Source: Paenibacillus physcomitrellae (lineage in GTDB: Bacteria; Bacillota; Bacilli; Paenibacillales; Paenibacillaceae). From it: a DNA stretch of 64,000 nt. The notes below the pieces were generated by a model that made no database searches, was not told the origin of the DNA, and worked only from the letters and a program-made list of their open reading frames with translations. Of this stretch, positions 17,432-25,738 are shown in pieces. The position numbers and the translations under genes were made by a program. Each line of letters begins with the position of its first letter. Positions within the stretch are counted from its first letter, which is position 1. The DNA is taken from the NCBI RefSeq assembly GCF_002240225.1, contig NZ_CP022584.1, forward strand, positions 4,182,094 to 4,246,093. The letters are read 5' to 3'.

Positions 17432-17630
17432 AAATACTAGATTATCTTCCTCCTTTCTACACAAATCGTAATTCAATTCTGGAAGAGTTTTCCAAGGTGT
17501 ACAGCTATTATACCTAAATTTGTAAGAATTTGAGGTTGAATTTTTAAAGAAGTTTTTTTATTTCAGAGGTATACTGGGAACTAAACTAGGAAATTCAAAT
17601 TCGCTTGTATTAAGCTGGTTTAATATTGGA

Positions 17631-17695
17631 TTTACATAAAATTAACACTGGCTTTACACTCTCATTACACGAACCACAAGTCTGCAAAGTACAAT
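17631..17695 (+). promoter_or_regulatory. Pho box (four PhoP repeats) and -10 element of ppk
   Basis: TTTACA (17631), TTAACA (17642), TTTACA (17653) and ATTACA (17664) are spaced exactly 11 bases apart, the TT(A/T/C)ACA pattern bound by PhoP in Bacillus. A TACAAT -10 element follows at 17690-17695, about 20 bases after the last repeat, with no separate -35, as in PhoP-activated promoters. ppk should therefore be induced by phosphate starvation. Confidence 0.8.
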
Positions 17696-17740
17696 TATAT
17701 AGTTAAGCTGATTAATTATGCTGACATTCGGAGGCCCGAC

Positions 17741-19831
17741 ATGTTGAGAGAAATAAACACAGGAAAATATGTAAACCGGGATCTGAGCTGGGTGGAGTTT
17801 AACCGCCGGGTGCTGCAGGAGGCCCAGGACAGTGAGACGCCGCTGCTGGAGCGCTTGAAATTCCTTGGTATTGTAGCGAGCAATTTGGACGAGTTTATGG
17901 CCGTGCGGGTTGCCGAAACGATGGAGAAGATCAAAGCGGGCTTTACGCAGAAAGATTTCACCGGCTACGCCCCATCCGGCCTGTACCGCAGACTGGTCAA
18001 GCGGATCAAGCAGATGACGGCCGAGCAGTACAAAAGCTACCGGGATCTGACACGTTCGATGGCCCGTAAGGGGATCGTCTTTCAGGAATACGAGACGCTT
18101 AATGCGACTCAGCAGAAAGCATTGGACCATTACTTCCATGAAATTATCTTTCCCGTATTAACGCCGATGGCGGTAGATCAAAGCCGTCCGTTTCCGCTCG
18201 TGCATCCGAAATTCGTCTATTTGTCCGTTTTGCTTCGCAAAGAGGATGCGGAGGATGCGGAGGAGGGGGAAGAGACCTTTTTCGCTATTGTCCAGGTGCC
18301 GTCGAATGTGCCTCGGGTCGTTCCCGTACCGCTTCGGGCCAACAGCAAGCGCAAATCCTTTATCCTGATCGAAGAATTGATCAAACATCATATCCATACG
18401 CTGTTTGTCGGCTATACGCCCCTTGCCGTTCATGAGTTCCGTTTAACACGGAATGCGGATTTGACGATCAACGAGGAAGAGGCGGAGGATTTGCTGGAGG
18501 AGATTGAGAAAGAGCTTCGCCGCCGCAGACGTGGTGCACCTGTCCGGCTTGAAGTTCAGAAAGGCATTCACCCCGATGCGCTCGCCGAACTACAGGAAGA
18601 GTTCGAGCTTGAGGATATTTACGAAATCGACGGTCCGCTCGATTTGAGTTACCTGATCGGTTTTGCCGATAGTCTGGAAGGCTTCTCCCATTTGAAATAC
18701 CCGCCAATTCAGCCGGTGTATCCGCAGGAGTTTGCGCCGCATGAAAGCCATTTTGGAGTGCTGCGCAGGCAGGACGTGCTGGTCTATCATCCCTATGAAT
18801 CGTTTGATGCGGTGACCGATTTTGTGCAGGAGGCTGCGGAGGATCCGAAGGTCATGGCGATCAAGATGACGCTGTACCGGGTGAACGGCGACTCGCAGCT
18901 CATTCCGGCATTGGCGCATGCCGCGGAGTGCGGCAAGCAGGTGACGGTGGTGGTCGAGCTTAAAGCCCGATTTGATGAGGAACGAAACATCGCCTGGGCA
19001 AGAAAGCTGGAGAAGGCAGGCTGTCATGTCGTCTACGGTTTGGTCGGCTTGAAGACCCATGCCAAAATCATCCTTGTCGTCCGCCGCGAGCAGCAGGGAC
19101 TCCGCCGTTATGTACACGTCGGAACTGGCAACTACAATGCCAGCACGGCCAGAATGTATACGGACGTAGGACTGTTTACCTCCAATCCGGTCATCGGTGA
19201 CGATGCTTCGGAGCTGTTTAATGAAATTACCGGCTTCTCCGGTCCGAAGAATCTCAAGGCTTTGCGCATTGCGCCAACCGGTCTCAAGGACGAGCTGTTC
19301 CGGCTGATTCGGCGGGAAGCGGAGCATGCCCGCAAAGGCAAGAAAGCCCGGATTATCGCCAAGATCAACTCCTTATCCAATCAGGACATGATTGATGAGC
19401 TTTATCTGGCTTCCCAAGCGGGCGTGCAGATCGAGCTGATCGTCAGGGGCGTGTGCTGCCTGCGTCCCGGCGTGGAGGGGCTGAGCGAGAATATCAGGGT
19501 GATCAGTATCGTGGACCGGTTCCTGGAGCACAGCCGGATCTTTTATTTCGAGAATGAAGGCAGTCCAGAGGTGTTCCTGTCCAGCGCAGATTGGATGACA
19601 CGGAATCTCAAGCGGCGTATCGAGCTGATGTGTCCGGTTTCGGATCCGGTGACGAAGGAAATGGTCATCAACATTCTGAAGCTCCTGCTGCGGGATAACA
19701 TTAAGGCAAGAGAGCTTCAGGCCAGCGGCAATTATGTATTTGTGAAAAATGAAGAGCCTCCGCTGCGCAGCCAGACGGAGGCGATGAATATTAACCTTTG
19801 GAAACCTCAAGATTTGACCATGTTAACTTGA
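17741..19831 (+). CDS. ppk: Polyphosphate kinase 1
   Basis: A 696-residue PPK1, full length. It reversibly moves the terminal phosphate of ATP onto polyphosphate. N-terminal domain: YVNRDLSWVEFNRRVLQEA. The first phospholipase-D-like half carries the autophosphorylated histidine in GLKTHAKIILVVRRE; the second carries the conserved histidine in FLEHSRIFYFEN. CGGAGG lies six bases before the ATG. The promoter carries a Pho box. Its last 41 bases overlap the convergent ppx gene, an unusual arrangement since ppk and ppx are often co-directional. Cytoplasmic or membrane-associated. Confidence 0.96.
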   Translation: MLREINTGKYVNRDLSWVEFNRRVLQEAQDSETPLLERLKFLGIVASNLDEFMAVRVAETMEKIKAGFTQKDFTGYAPSGLYRRLVKRIKQMTAEQYKSYRDLTRSMARKGIVFQEYETLNATQQKALDHYFHEIIFPVLTPMAVDQSRPFPLVHPKFVYLSVLLRKEDAEDAEEGEETFFAIVQVPSNVPRVVPVPLRANSKRKSFILIEELIKHHIHTLFVGYTPLAVHEFRLTRNADLTINEEEAEDLLEEIEKELRRRRRGAPVRLEVQKGIHPDALAELQEEFELEDIYEIDGPLDLSYLIGFADSLEGFSHLKYPPIQPVYPQEFAPHESHFGVLRRQDVLVYHPYESFDAVTDFVQEAAEDPKVMAIKMTLYRVNGDSQLIPALAHAAECGKQVTVVVELKARFDEERNIAWARKLEKAGCHVVYGLVGLKTHAKIILVVRREQQGLRRYVHVGTGNYNASTARMYTDVGLFTSNPVIGDDASELFNEITGFSGPKNLKALRIAPTGLKDELFRLIRREAEHARKGKKARIIAKINSLSNQDMIDELYLASQAGVQIELIVRGVCCLRPGVEGLSENIRVISIVDRFLEHSRIFYFENEGSPEVFLSSADWMTRNLKRRIELMCPVSDPVTKEMVINILKLLLRDNIKARELQASGNYVFVKNEEPPLRSQTEAMNINLWKPQDLTMLT

Positions 19832-21317
19832 TCTTCCAGGCTTCCTCAAGATCCTTGCAGGCTTCTTCCAATCGATTGTTCTGAACAAGCGGCTCAGCGG
19901 TACAGTGCATCTGCACGTGCAGCGAGCCGTTTGCTGTCTTAACGGAAATGTCCTCGACAACCGGGGCAGACCGGATGGCTTTCGCGAGAATGAGCAATGA
20001 CCCGAGCCGATGAACCCGTTCCGTATCGGAGGATTTCAGAATGTCGGCATGCTGCTCCAGCAGCTGTGGTGTTCTTTTCTTGGGATGATAGTCGGCCGTA
20101 ATCGCACTAAGTAAGGCTTCTCTATGGGAGAGGCCGTAAATCCCCCCGTACATGATCCGGTATACGGCATGCTGGCTGCTTTTGTAATAGTTAATCAGAA
20201 TGCCGGAATCGCTAAGCATGGCGGCCGTATACATGACGGCTGTGTCCCGCTCGTCAGGCTCCTTGTGCTCCAAAGCTTTGTAGATTTTGAACATGTCTTT
20301 GTAGGTTGCCTCAAGCGATGCTTCTGGTGCTGGAGGACCGAAGCGGAGCATGTTCTGCACGCTTGTCTTCAGTGCATCGGCGACAACCGGCTCCTTGGGA
20401 GCGAACCAGTCCCGGAACAAACCATCGCGCAGTCCTGCGCCGCTGACGATGTAACGATCGGCCTGGATGGTATGAAAGACCGTCTGCAGAATCAGCAGGC
20501 CTGGCACGATCAGATCGGCGCGGTCCTTGGACAAGCCGGGTAATTTTTTGCGGAAAGAAGAGGATTCAGAGGGCAGCAGCTCGGCCATTCCATCCACGGT
20601 TTTCCCTTCCATTTCGTAGTGATGCACAGCAGGCAGGGAATATTTCGTCTGCCGCTGATGTATTTTGGCCAGCGTCCGGATTGTTCCGCCGAGTCCGATC
20701 AGCGGAAGGCCGGGATTGCTTTGAGGCCAGCCGAGCGGCTCAAGCGCCTGTCTAATTTCTGCCCGGAGCGCTTCGATCTGGCTTTTGTCCCACTGCTCCT
20801 CCGTCGCAAAGCGGGCGAGCCCGTTAACGGCTCCAAGAGGGATAGAGATGCTGTGCAGCAGTTTCCTGTTCCGGAACAGAGTTAACTCCGTGCTGCCTCC
20901 CCCAATATCCACGATCATACCATCCTGAACATCCATGGACTGAAGCACGCCCAGAAAGCCGTAATAGGCTTCCCGTTCACCGCTCACCCGCTCGATCACC
21001 AGCCCGGTGTCGGCTTCAAGCCAGCCGATGATTTCCTCGGCATTCGCAGCATTGCGAATAGCAGCCGTAGCGGCAGCGCGGATATGTGTCGTTCGGAAAT
21101 CGCGGCAAATCATTTTGAACTGGTTCAGTATATTTACGGCCGCATCCAGATGGCTGCGCGGAATGGTTCCGTCCGGAGCGACCTCCCGGCTTAAGCGGGC
21201 CGAATATTTATTTTCATAGATAATCCGGTAGCAGCCGCCAGGTTCGATTTCATAGATGACTAGCCGGATCGAGTTAGACCCGATATCAATGATGCCCATA
21301 TTAGAGTTGTGATTCAT
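19791..21317 (-). CDS. ppx: Exopolyphosphatase / pppGpp phosphatase (Ppx/GppA family)
   Basis: A 508-residue Ppx/GppA enzyme that removes terminal phosphates from polyphosphate and may also act on pppGpp. The actin-like ATPase motifs are clear: GIIDIGSNSIRLVIYE near the N-terminus, and IVDIGGGSTELTLF. The C-terminal third (from about residue 315) resembles the HD-like domain of long Ppx proteins. The start at 21317 follows AAGGAG; an in-frame codon at 21344 lacks a ribosome site. The 3' end overlaps ppk on the other strand by 41 bases, so mutual antisense effects are possible. No terminator lies between them. Confidence 0.94.
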   Translation of the reverse strand: MNHNSNMGIIDIGSNSIRLVIYEIEPGGCYRIIYENKYSARLSREVAPDGTIPRSHLDAAVNILNQFKMICRDFRTTHIRAAATAAIRNAANAEEIIGWLEADTGLVIERVSGEREAYYGFLGVLQSMDVQDGMIVDIGGGSTELTLFRNRKLLHSISIPLGAVNGLARFATEEQWDKSQIEALRAEIRQALEPLGWPQSNPGLPLIGLGGTIRTLAKIHQRQTKYSLPAVHHYEMEGKTVDGMAELLPSESSSFRKKLPGLSKDRADLIVPGLLILQTVFHTIQADRYIVSGAGLRDGLFRDWFAPKEPVVADALKTSVQNMLRFGPPAPEASLEATYKDMFKIYKALEHKEPDERDTAVMYTAAMLSDSGILINYYKSSQHAVYRIMYGGIYGLSHREALLSAITADYHPKKRTPQLLEQHADILKSSDTERVHRLGSLLILAKAIRSAPVVEDISVKTANGSLHVQMHCTAEPLVQNNRLEEACKDLEEAWKIKLTWSNLEVSKG

Positions 21318-21613
21318 AGAGTTCTCCTTATAAGTCGAATTCATTCGGTTCAGTCTGTATATGAACTAGCTTACCCGCCAAATGCGGGAACAAACCTATT
21401 CTTTATATTATTTCATATTGAGACGAAGAGAGAAAGAAAGGAAGACAACGGATTAGAAAATTTAAAGTCCAGATTACTTAAATGCAAATCATTAAACTTC
21501 AATGAAAAATCATTTAAATTTGAAGGGATAAAAGTGACAAATGTCTCATCGCCCACCTGAAACGTCATGTTAAGATAGCCGGGAATAGAAGCTTCAGAAG
21601 GTGGTGGGTCAGC

Positions 21614-22723
21614 ATGACCAACAAAAAAGGCAGACGTTTCTCCGTCTATATGATTGTTTTGATTCTACTGCTCGGCTTTACAGCAGCGGTTATATATGGA
21701 TTAAGTTCCACCGGAAAGTCAGGATCAGGATGGGTTCCTCACTCAGGCAGCGGCAGCAATGCTCCGTCTTTCTCTCAAACCTATTACATCTATGATACGG
21801 TAGTTAATATCAAGCTGTACGGGGAACAGGCGTCACAGCGTAACCTGGATGATATCAAGCAGCTGCTGGAGCGTTTGGATAGGGAACTTAGCCGAACGAA
21901 AGAAGGCGGCGAAGTCTATGAGGTTAACCGTCTTGCGGGCGTGCAGGCCGTACCGGTTTCGGATGAAACGCTGGAGGCCGTCAAGCTGTCGCTGAATTAT
22001 GCCAAGGAAATGGGCGGCCTGTTTGATCCGACTATCGGACCGCTTGTAGATTTGTGGGGAATAGGTACTGAGAATGCCCGTGTTCCGCAGCAGCATGAAA
22101 TCGATGAGGCGCTGAAGCTAATCAATTACAAAGCGGTGCTGATAGACGAGACAGCCAAAACCATTAAGCTTGCCCGAAAAGGGATGGTTCTGGATCTTGG
22201 CGGCATCGGCAAAGGTTATGCGGCGGACAAGGTGGCTGACTATTTGCGAAGTCAAGGCATTACGAGTGCGCTGATCGATTTGGGCGGCAGCAGCATTATT
22301 ACCTTGGGAGCCAAACCGGACGGATCGCTTTGGAATATCGGCCTGCAGGATCCTGATCAAAGCAGGGGGACCCAGCTGGGCACGATCAAAATCAACAACG
22401 AAGTCATTGATGACTCCGGTGTTTATGAACGTTTCTTTATGCAGGATGGCATTCGCTACCATCATATTCTGGATCCCCGGACCGGGTTCCCTGCCCAAAA
22501 CGGGATTAAAAGCCTGACCATCATGAGCCCAAAAGCAACAGATGCCGACGCTTTGTCAACCGGGGTGTTTCTGATGGGCGTGCAGGATGGGTTGGCTTAT
22601 CTGGAGGCGCTGCCGGAGAAGATCGAGGCTTTTTTCGTAACGGACGATAATAAAATATACGCAACTCCCGGACTCAAAAGCCGTTTAAACATTACAGACA
22701 GCACGTATTCTTTTGGCGGCTGA
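21614..22723 (+). CDS. apbE: FAD:protein FMN transferase, membrane-anchored
   Basis: A 369-residue ApbE-family enzyme that attaches FMN covalently to a threonine of flavoproteins. An N-terminal membrane segment (residues about 10-30, YMIVLILLLGFTAAVIYGL) without a lipobox cysteine would anchor it outside the membrane. The FAD and metal-binding motifs LDLGGIGKGYAADK and SALIDLGGSS and the HHILDPRTGFPA block are intact. No flavinylation target gene (such as rnf, nqr or an FMN-bind protein) is adjacent. Upstream (21318-21613) there is a 296-base region with no gene. Confidence 0.92.
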   Translation: MTNKKGRRFSVYMIVLILLLGFTAAVIYGLSSTGKSGSGWVPHSGSGSNAPSFSQTYYIYDTVVNIKLYGEQASQRNLDDIKQLLERLDRELSRTKEGGEVYEVNRLAGVQAVPVSDETLEAVKLSLNYAKEMGGLFDPTIGPLVDLWGIGTENARVPQQHEIDEALKLINYKAVLIDETAKTIKLARKGMVLDLGGIGKGYAADKVADYLRSQGITSALIDLGGSSIITLGAKPDGSLWNIGLQDPDQSRGTQLGTIKINNEVIDDSGVYERFFMQDGIRYHHILDPRTGFPAQNGIKSLTIMSPKATDADALSTGVFLMGVQDGLAYLEALPEKIEAFFVTDDNKIYATPGLKSRLNITDSTYSFGG

Positions 22724-22809
22724 CGAATATTTTTTAAGGAAGAAGACAGGTTATAAGCACAAGCAGATTCCTTAAATTCGGCATTAAATAGGATAGAAGG
22801 GGGGAGAGT

Positions 22810-23769
22810 ATGCAGACTCGAAGCTCTGATAATGCCAAAGGAATTGACGTTTCTCACCATAATGGTACGGTGAACTGGCAAAGGGTGGCGGCCAGCGGTT
22901 ATTCGTTTGTTTTCGTGAAAGCGAGCGAAGGCACGACCTATAAGGACCCTACGTTTGAGACGAATGTCCGTGGTGCGAGACAAGCCGGACTGCTTGTCGG
23001 GGCTTATCATTTTCTGAATGCCAAGGATAGGGAAACGGCCATAAATGAAGCGGCTAACTTTGCAGCGGCCATGTCCGTGGTCGGAGGCGCGGCAAGTCTG
23101 GATTTACCGCCGGTGCTGGATTATGAAACGAATCCTTCGGGAATCAGCCAAAGTGAGCTGAACGCGGTTGCCAAGGCTTTCCTTACGGAAATCGAACGGA
23201 TTACCGCGAGAAAACCTATTCTTTATACCGGAAATGACTTTGCACAGAACTTCAATACTCCAATGGGCGCTTATGATCTCTGGGTGGCCCGGTACAATAC
23301 CCAGCCTCCATGGAACGTACCGGCTTGGTCGGCCTGGACCTTCTGGCAGTACAGCCAGAAAGGAAGTGTTCCCGGCATCTCGGGGGCAGTCGATTTAAAC
23401 GTGTTCAGCGGATCACTAACCGAGCTTAGAGCTTGGACAGCGAACCAGTCAGGTGGAAAGTCAGAGGGAAAGTCAGGTAGAAAGGATGTGGACGATATGG
23501 CAACCATAGAAGAGCTGCAGCAGGTTATTCAGGCCCAGGAAGCACGGATAGCGGCCATGGAGAAGAAGCTGAACATGTCTGGTAAGGAACCGCTTCCGTC
23601 GTGGGCAGAACCCGCTGTTCGTGCCGGCAAAGCTGCAGGCGCCATCACAACTTCAGCGGACAAAAGCATTCCGGATCTGATCGCGCTCCAAATGCTCAAA
23701 AATCTGGGCTTGCTTGATCCTGATGTGCTTCGTGCCCTCCGTTCGCTCGCGAACAGCCAGAAGTCCTAA
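22810..23769 (+). CDS. GH25 lysozyme-type muramidase with C-terminal helical domain
   Basis: A 319-residue protein. Residues about 10-205 are a GH25 (Chalaropsis-type) lysozyme: KGIDVSHHNGTVNW, FVFVKASEGTTYKDP, GAYHFL and the acidic catalytic pair in PPVLDYE. A linker of three 12-base repeats (SGGKSEGKSGRK) leads to a coiled-coil segment (TIEELQQVIQAQEARIAAME) and a helical tail of the kind seen in phage-type endolysins. No signal peptide is present. An in-frame ATG at 23497 with AAAGGA ten bases upstream could start a separate 90-residue C-terminal product. No holin or phage gene is nearby. It hydrolyses peptidoglycan; release route unknown. Confidence 0.88.
   Translation: MQTRSSDNAKGIDVSHHNGTVNWQRVAASGYSFVFVKASEGTTYKDPTFETNVRGARQAGLLVGAYHFLNAKDRETAINEAANFAAAMSVVGGAASLDLPPVLDYETNPSGISQSELNAVAKAFLTEIERITARKPILYTGNDFAQNFNTPMGAYDLWVARYNTQPPWNVPAWSAWTFWQYSQKGSVPGISGAVDLNVFSGSLTELRAWTANQSGGKSEGKSGRKDVDDMATIEELQQVIQAQEARIAAMEKKLNMSGKEPLPSWAEPAVRAGKAAGAITTSADKSIPDLIALQMLKNLGLLDPDVLRALRSLANSQKS
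23448..23483 (+). repeat. Three 12-base tandem repeats in the GH25 linker
   Basis: GTCAGGTGGAAA, GTCAGAGGGAAA and GTCAGGTAGAAA follow each other in frame and encode the Ser/Gly/Lys linker between the catalytic and C-terminal domains. The last copy supplies the AAAGGA motif of the possible internal start. Confidence 0.85.
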
Positions 23770-23811
23770 CCCGCACCACTATCCAAGATTTCGCATAAAT
23801 AAATGCAAAAC

Positions 23812-23856
23812 AACCGCAGAACACAAACTTGCTTAAGCAAGTTTGTTCTGCGGTTT
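23812..23856. terminator. Terminator between the GH25 and antiporter genes
   Basis: AACCGCAGAA pairs with TTCTGCGGTT, enclosing AACTTGC-TTAA-GCAAGTT. T-rich sequence follows on the plus strand and an A-run lies on the other side, so it can serve both convergent genes. Confidence 0.85.
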
Positions 23857-23869
23857 GTTTATTTTGGCC

Positions 23870-25060
23870 TTAATGGTTGTTCGGCCTATTAGAATTTGCT
23901 GGAGACTTCTGCCCTTTACCTTCATGACGAGGGAAGGTTGCTTTCAGCAATGGCGGGGTCACAAGGGTTGTAATCATAACCACAATCACAATGGTTGTAA
24001 AATAAGACTCGGCCAGGAGATTGGAGGTCAGTCCCGTTGCGGCCAGGATCAGGGCAACTTCACCCCGGGAGACCATCCCGGCTCCAATTGCCGATGAAGA
24101 CCGCAGGGAAAACCCTGTTAATTTGGCTCCCAGGCCTCCGCCAATCCATTTGGTCAAGATGGCAACAATACTTAGCACAACAATGATACCCAGCTGTTCG
24201 AGTACGCCGTCGAAGCTGACCTTTAAGCCGATGCTGACGAAAAAGACAGGCACAAACAGCGCATAAGCAATCGGTTCGATCCGGGTTTCGACTTTATGTT
24301 TCGAAGGAGTAGCAGAAACAGCAATACCACCGATGAAGGCGCCGATGATTCCGGCTACACCCATGATTTCGGCAAAATAAGCGAAGCCAAAGCAGACGAT
24401 CAAGCCGGCGGTAATGGCGGTCTCGGTCACTTTAAGCCTGCCGAACAATTTCATGACCAACGGGACAAGCAGCCAGGCTCCCGCTATGGATACGCCAAAG
24501 AAAATCAGCTTCTTGCCTGTAATCCAGAGCAGGGAATCCCCGCCGTTACTGGCACCCAGGAAGCTGAGCATAAAGGCGAGCAGCAGCACAACTACAACAT
24601 CGTCGATTACGGCAGCTCCAAGAATGGCCGAGCCCTCACGGGATTTCAAACGGTCCATTTCCTTTAAGCTTTGAACGGTAATGCTGACGGAAGTAGCCGA
24701 GAGCAGCAGACCCAGGAACAAGGCATGGGACTGGCTGAGGCCAAAGGCCAAAGCGGCGGCATAACCGCCGAACAAAGGCATAAGAATGCCGCCAAGAGCA
24801 ACGGCTACAGCCGTCTTCCAGTTCTCTTTAAGCTGCTTAAGGTCGGTTTCAAGACCGGCAATAAACATCAGCAGCAGAACCCCGATTTCAGAGAAAATAT
24901 GAATCCAGTCAGCATCATGCACCCAGTCGAGAACAGCGGGACCCACGATGATCCCTGAGATCAATTTACCTAATACAGAAGGCTGTCCCAGTCTGGCCGC
25001 CGCATGGCCGGCCAATTTGGTTACGATTAAAATCAAACATAAGGTCAGTACGAATTCCAT
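23870..25060 (-). CDS. Cation:proton antiporter, CPA2 family (KefB/GerN-type membrane domain)
   Basis: A 396-residue Na+/H+ exchanger domain protein with about 12 spans: GQPSVLGKLISGIIVGPAVL near the N-terminus, LLLSATSVSITVQSL, GVAGIIGAFIGGI and GAGMVSRGEVALILA. It has no C-terminal TrkA/RCK domain, unlike full KefB/C, so it resembles the short K+ or Na+/H+ antiporters of Bacillus. ATG at 25060 has GGGAAAGGGG upstream; an in-frame codon at 25138 would be read through a hairpin and lacks a site. The leader carries a terminator-like hairpin. It probably exports K+ or Na+ in exchange for H+. Confidence 0.88.
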   Translation of the reverse strand: MEFVLTLCLILIVTKLAGHAAARLGQPSVLGKLISGIIVGPAVLDWVHDADWIHIFSEIGVLLLMFIAGLETDLKQLKENWKTAVAVALGGILMPLFGGYAAALAFGLSQSHALFLGLLLSATSVSITVQSLKEMDRLKSREGSAILGAAVIDDVVVVLLLAFMLSFLGASNGGDSLLWITGKKLIFFGVSIAGAWLLVPLVMKLFGRLKVTETAITAGLIVCFGFAYFAEIMGVAGIIGAFIGGIAVSATPSKHKVETRIEPIAYALFVPVFFVSIGLKVSFDGVLEQLGIIVVLSIVAILTKWIGGGLGAKLTGFSLRSSSAIGAGMVSRGEVALILAATGLTSNLLAESYFTTIVIVVMITTLVTPPLLKATFPRHEGKGQKSPANSNRPNNH

Positions 25061-25141
25061 GACAAAACCCCTTTCCCAGCAAACAAAAGTAAGCCGCAAA
25101 CGCAGGGGATCCACAGATTTCAACCCAAAAAAAGGCATAAA

Positions 25142-25163
25142 GGAGCCTGCGTTGGCAGGCTCC
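25142..25163 (-). promoter_or_regulatory. Terminator-like hairpin in the antiporter leader (possible attenuator)
   Basis: GGAGCCTGC and GCAGGCTCC form a perfect nine-base stem with a four-base loop. On the minus strand it is followed by TTTATGCCTTTTTTT and lies about 80 bases before the antiporter ATG. A TATACT -10 candidate on the minus strand near 25195-25200 would place it within the transcript, so premature termination could regulate the gene. No known riboswitch pattern is recognised. Confidence 0.5.
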
Positions 25164-25323
25164 TCCAGTTGTCGCTTATTTTAAATTTAAGCTAAGTATA
25201 CCATGGATGCGCCCTTAAATAAACTTAAATTGCCCTTTTCTTCAGAGATGGACTTTAGTTTATGCCTTATGAGCGATAAGGACATATACTGCCCTTGAAG
25301 TTGAACTTAAGGAGGAATTCGGA

Positions 25324-25467
25324 ATGAATAATGTTGGAGATTGCGGTTGTGGTGTGGGTGGCGTCGATGTAGGCCCGGTTGGTCCAGGCGTTGGATTCAC
25401 TTCCACCGGCATCATCCTCGTATTGTTCATCTTGCTCGTCATCATCTCCAGAACCTTCTGGCTGTAA
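25324..25467 (+). CDS. YjcZ-family tiny membrane protein
   Basis: A 47-residue protein. The first half is Gly/Val/Pro-rich (DCGCGVGGVDVGPVGPGVG); the second is a single membrane span (TGIILVLFILLVIISRTFWL) matching the YjcZ-type pattern of very short sporulation-associated membrane proteins in Bacillales. AAGGAGG lies eight bases upstream of the ATG. It has its own terminator and so is monocistronic. Role unknown; many relatives are expressed during sporulation. The Cys-Gly-Cys pair is not typical of the family. Confidence 0.7.
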   Translation: MNNVGDCGCGVGGVDVGPVGPGVGFTSTGIILVLFILLVIISRTFWL

Positions 25468-25514
25468 CTCTTTAGGTTGAGTAGAAGCAATTAGCTATAA
25501 CAGGGTATGATTGA

Positions 25515-25550
25515 CAAAACCTCTTCGGGGTTACCCGGAGTGGTTTTGTT
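25515..25550 (+). terminator. Terminator after the YjcZ-like gene
   Basis: CAAAACC and an inner CTTCGGG pair with CCCGGAG and GGTTTTG around GTTA, followed by TTGATTT. Confidence 0.75.
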
Positions 25551-25616
25551 GATTTATCCTTTTAAATATCTCCAGTCGAGGGAAGGTTTATACATGTTCT
25601 TCGGGCTCTTGTATTC

Positions 25617-25661
25617 TTTACTTTTGGGGTTCACTTTCATACAATAAGACAAGAATGTACA
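25617..25661 (+). promoter_or_regulatory. Promoter and possible operator of the stand-alone gbsR-like gene
   Basis: TTTACT (25617-25622) and TACAAT (25640-25645) are 17 bases apart. TGTACA at 25656-25661 falls just after the expected transcription start. The same TGTACA occurs upstream of opuA beside the second GbsR-type gene, so it may be the shared binding core. Confidence 0.5.
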
Positions 25662-25738
25662 TAGCTCGGCATAAGCCGCAGGATTAGTCCTAATTAGTCA
25701 TACGGCAGCAGGAGACATTTCACGGGAGGTTAGCAGCA

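Noticed and set aside
25061-25200. c-di-AMP (ydaO-type) riboswitch before the antiporter
   Set aside because: The leader is short and lacks the conserved core sequences; only a simple hairpin is evident.
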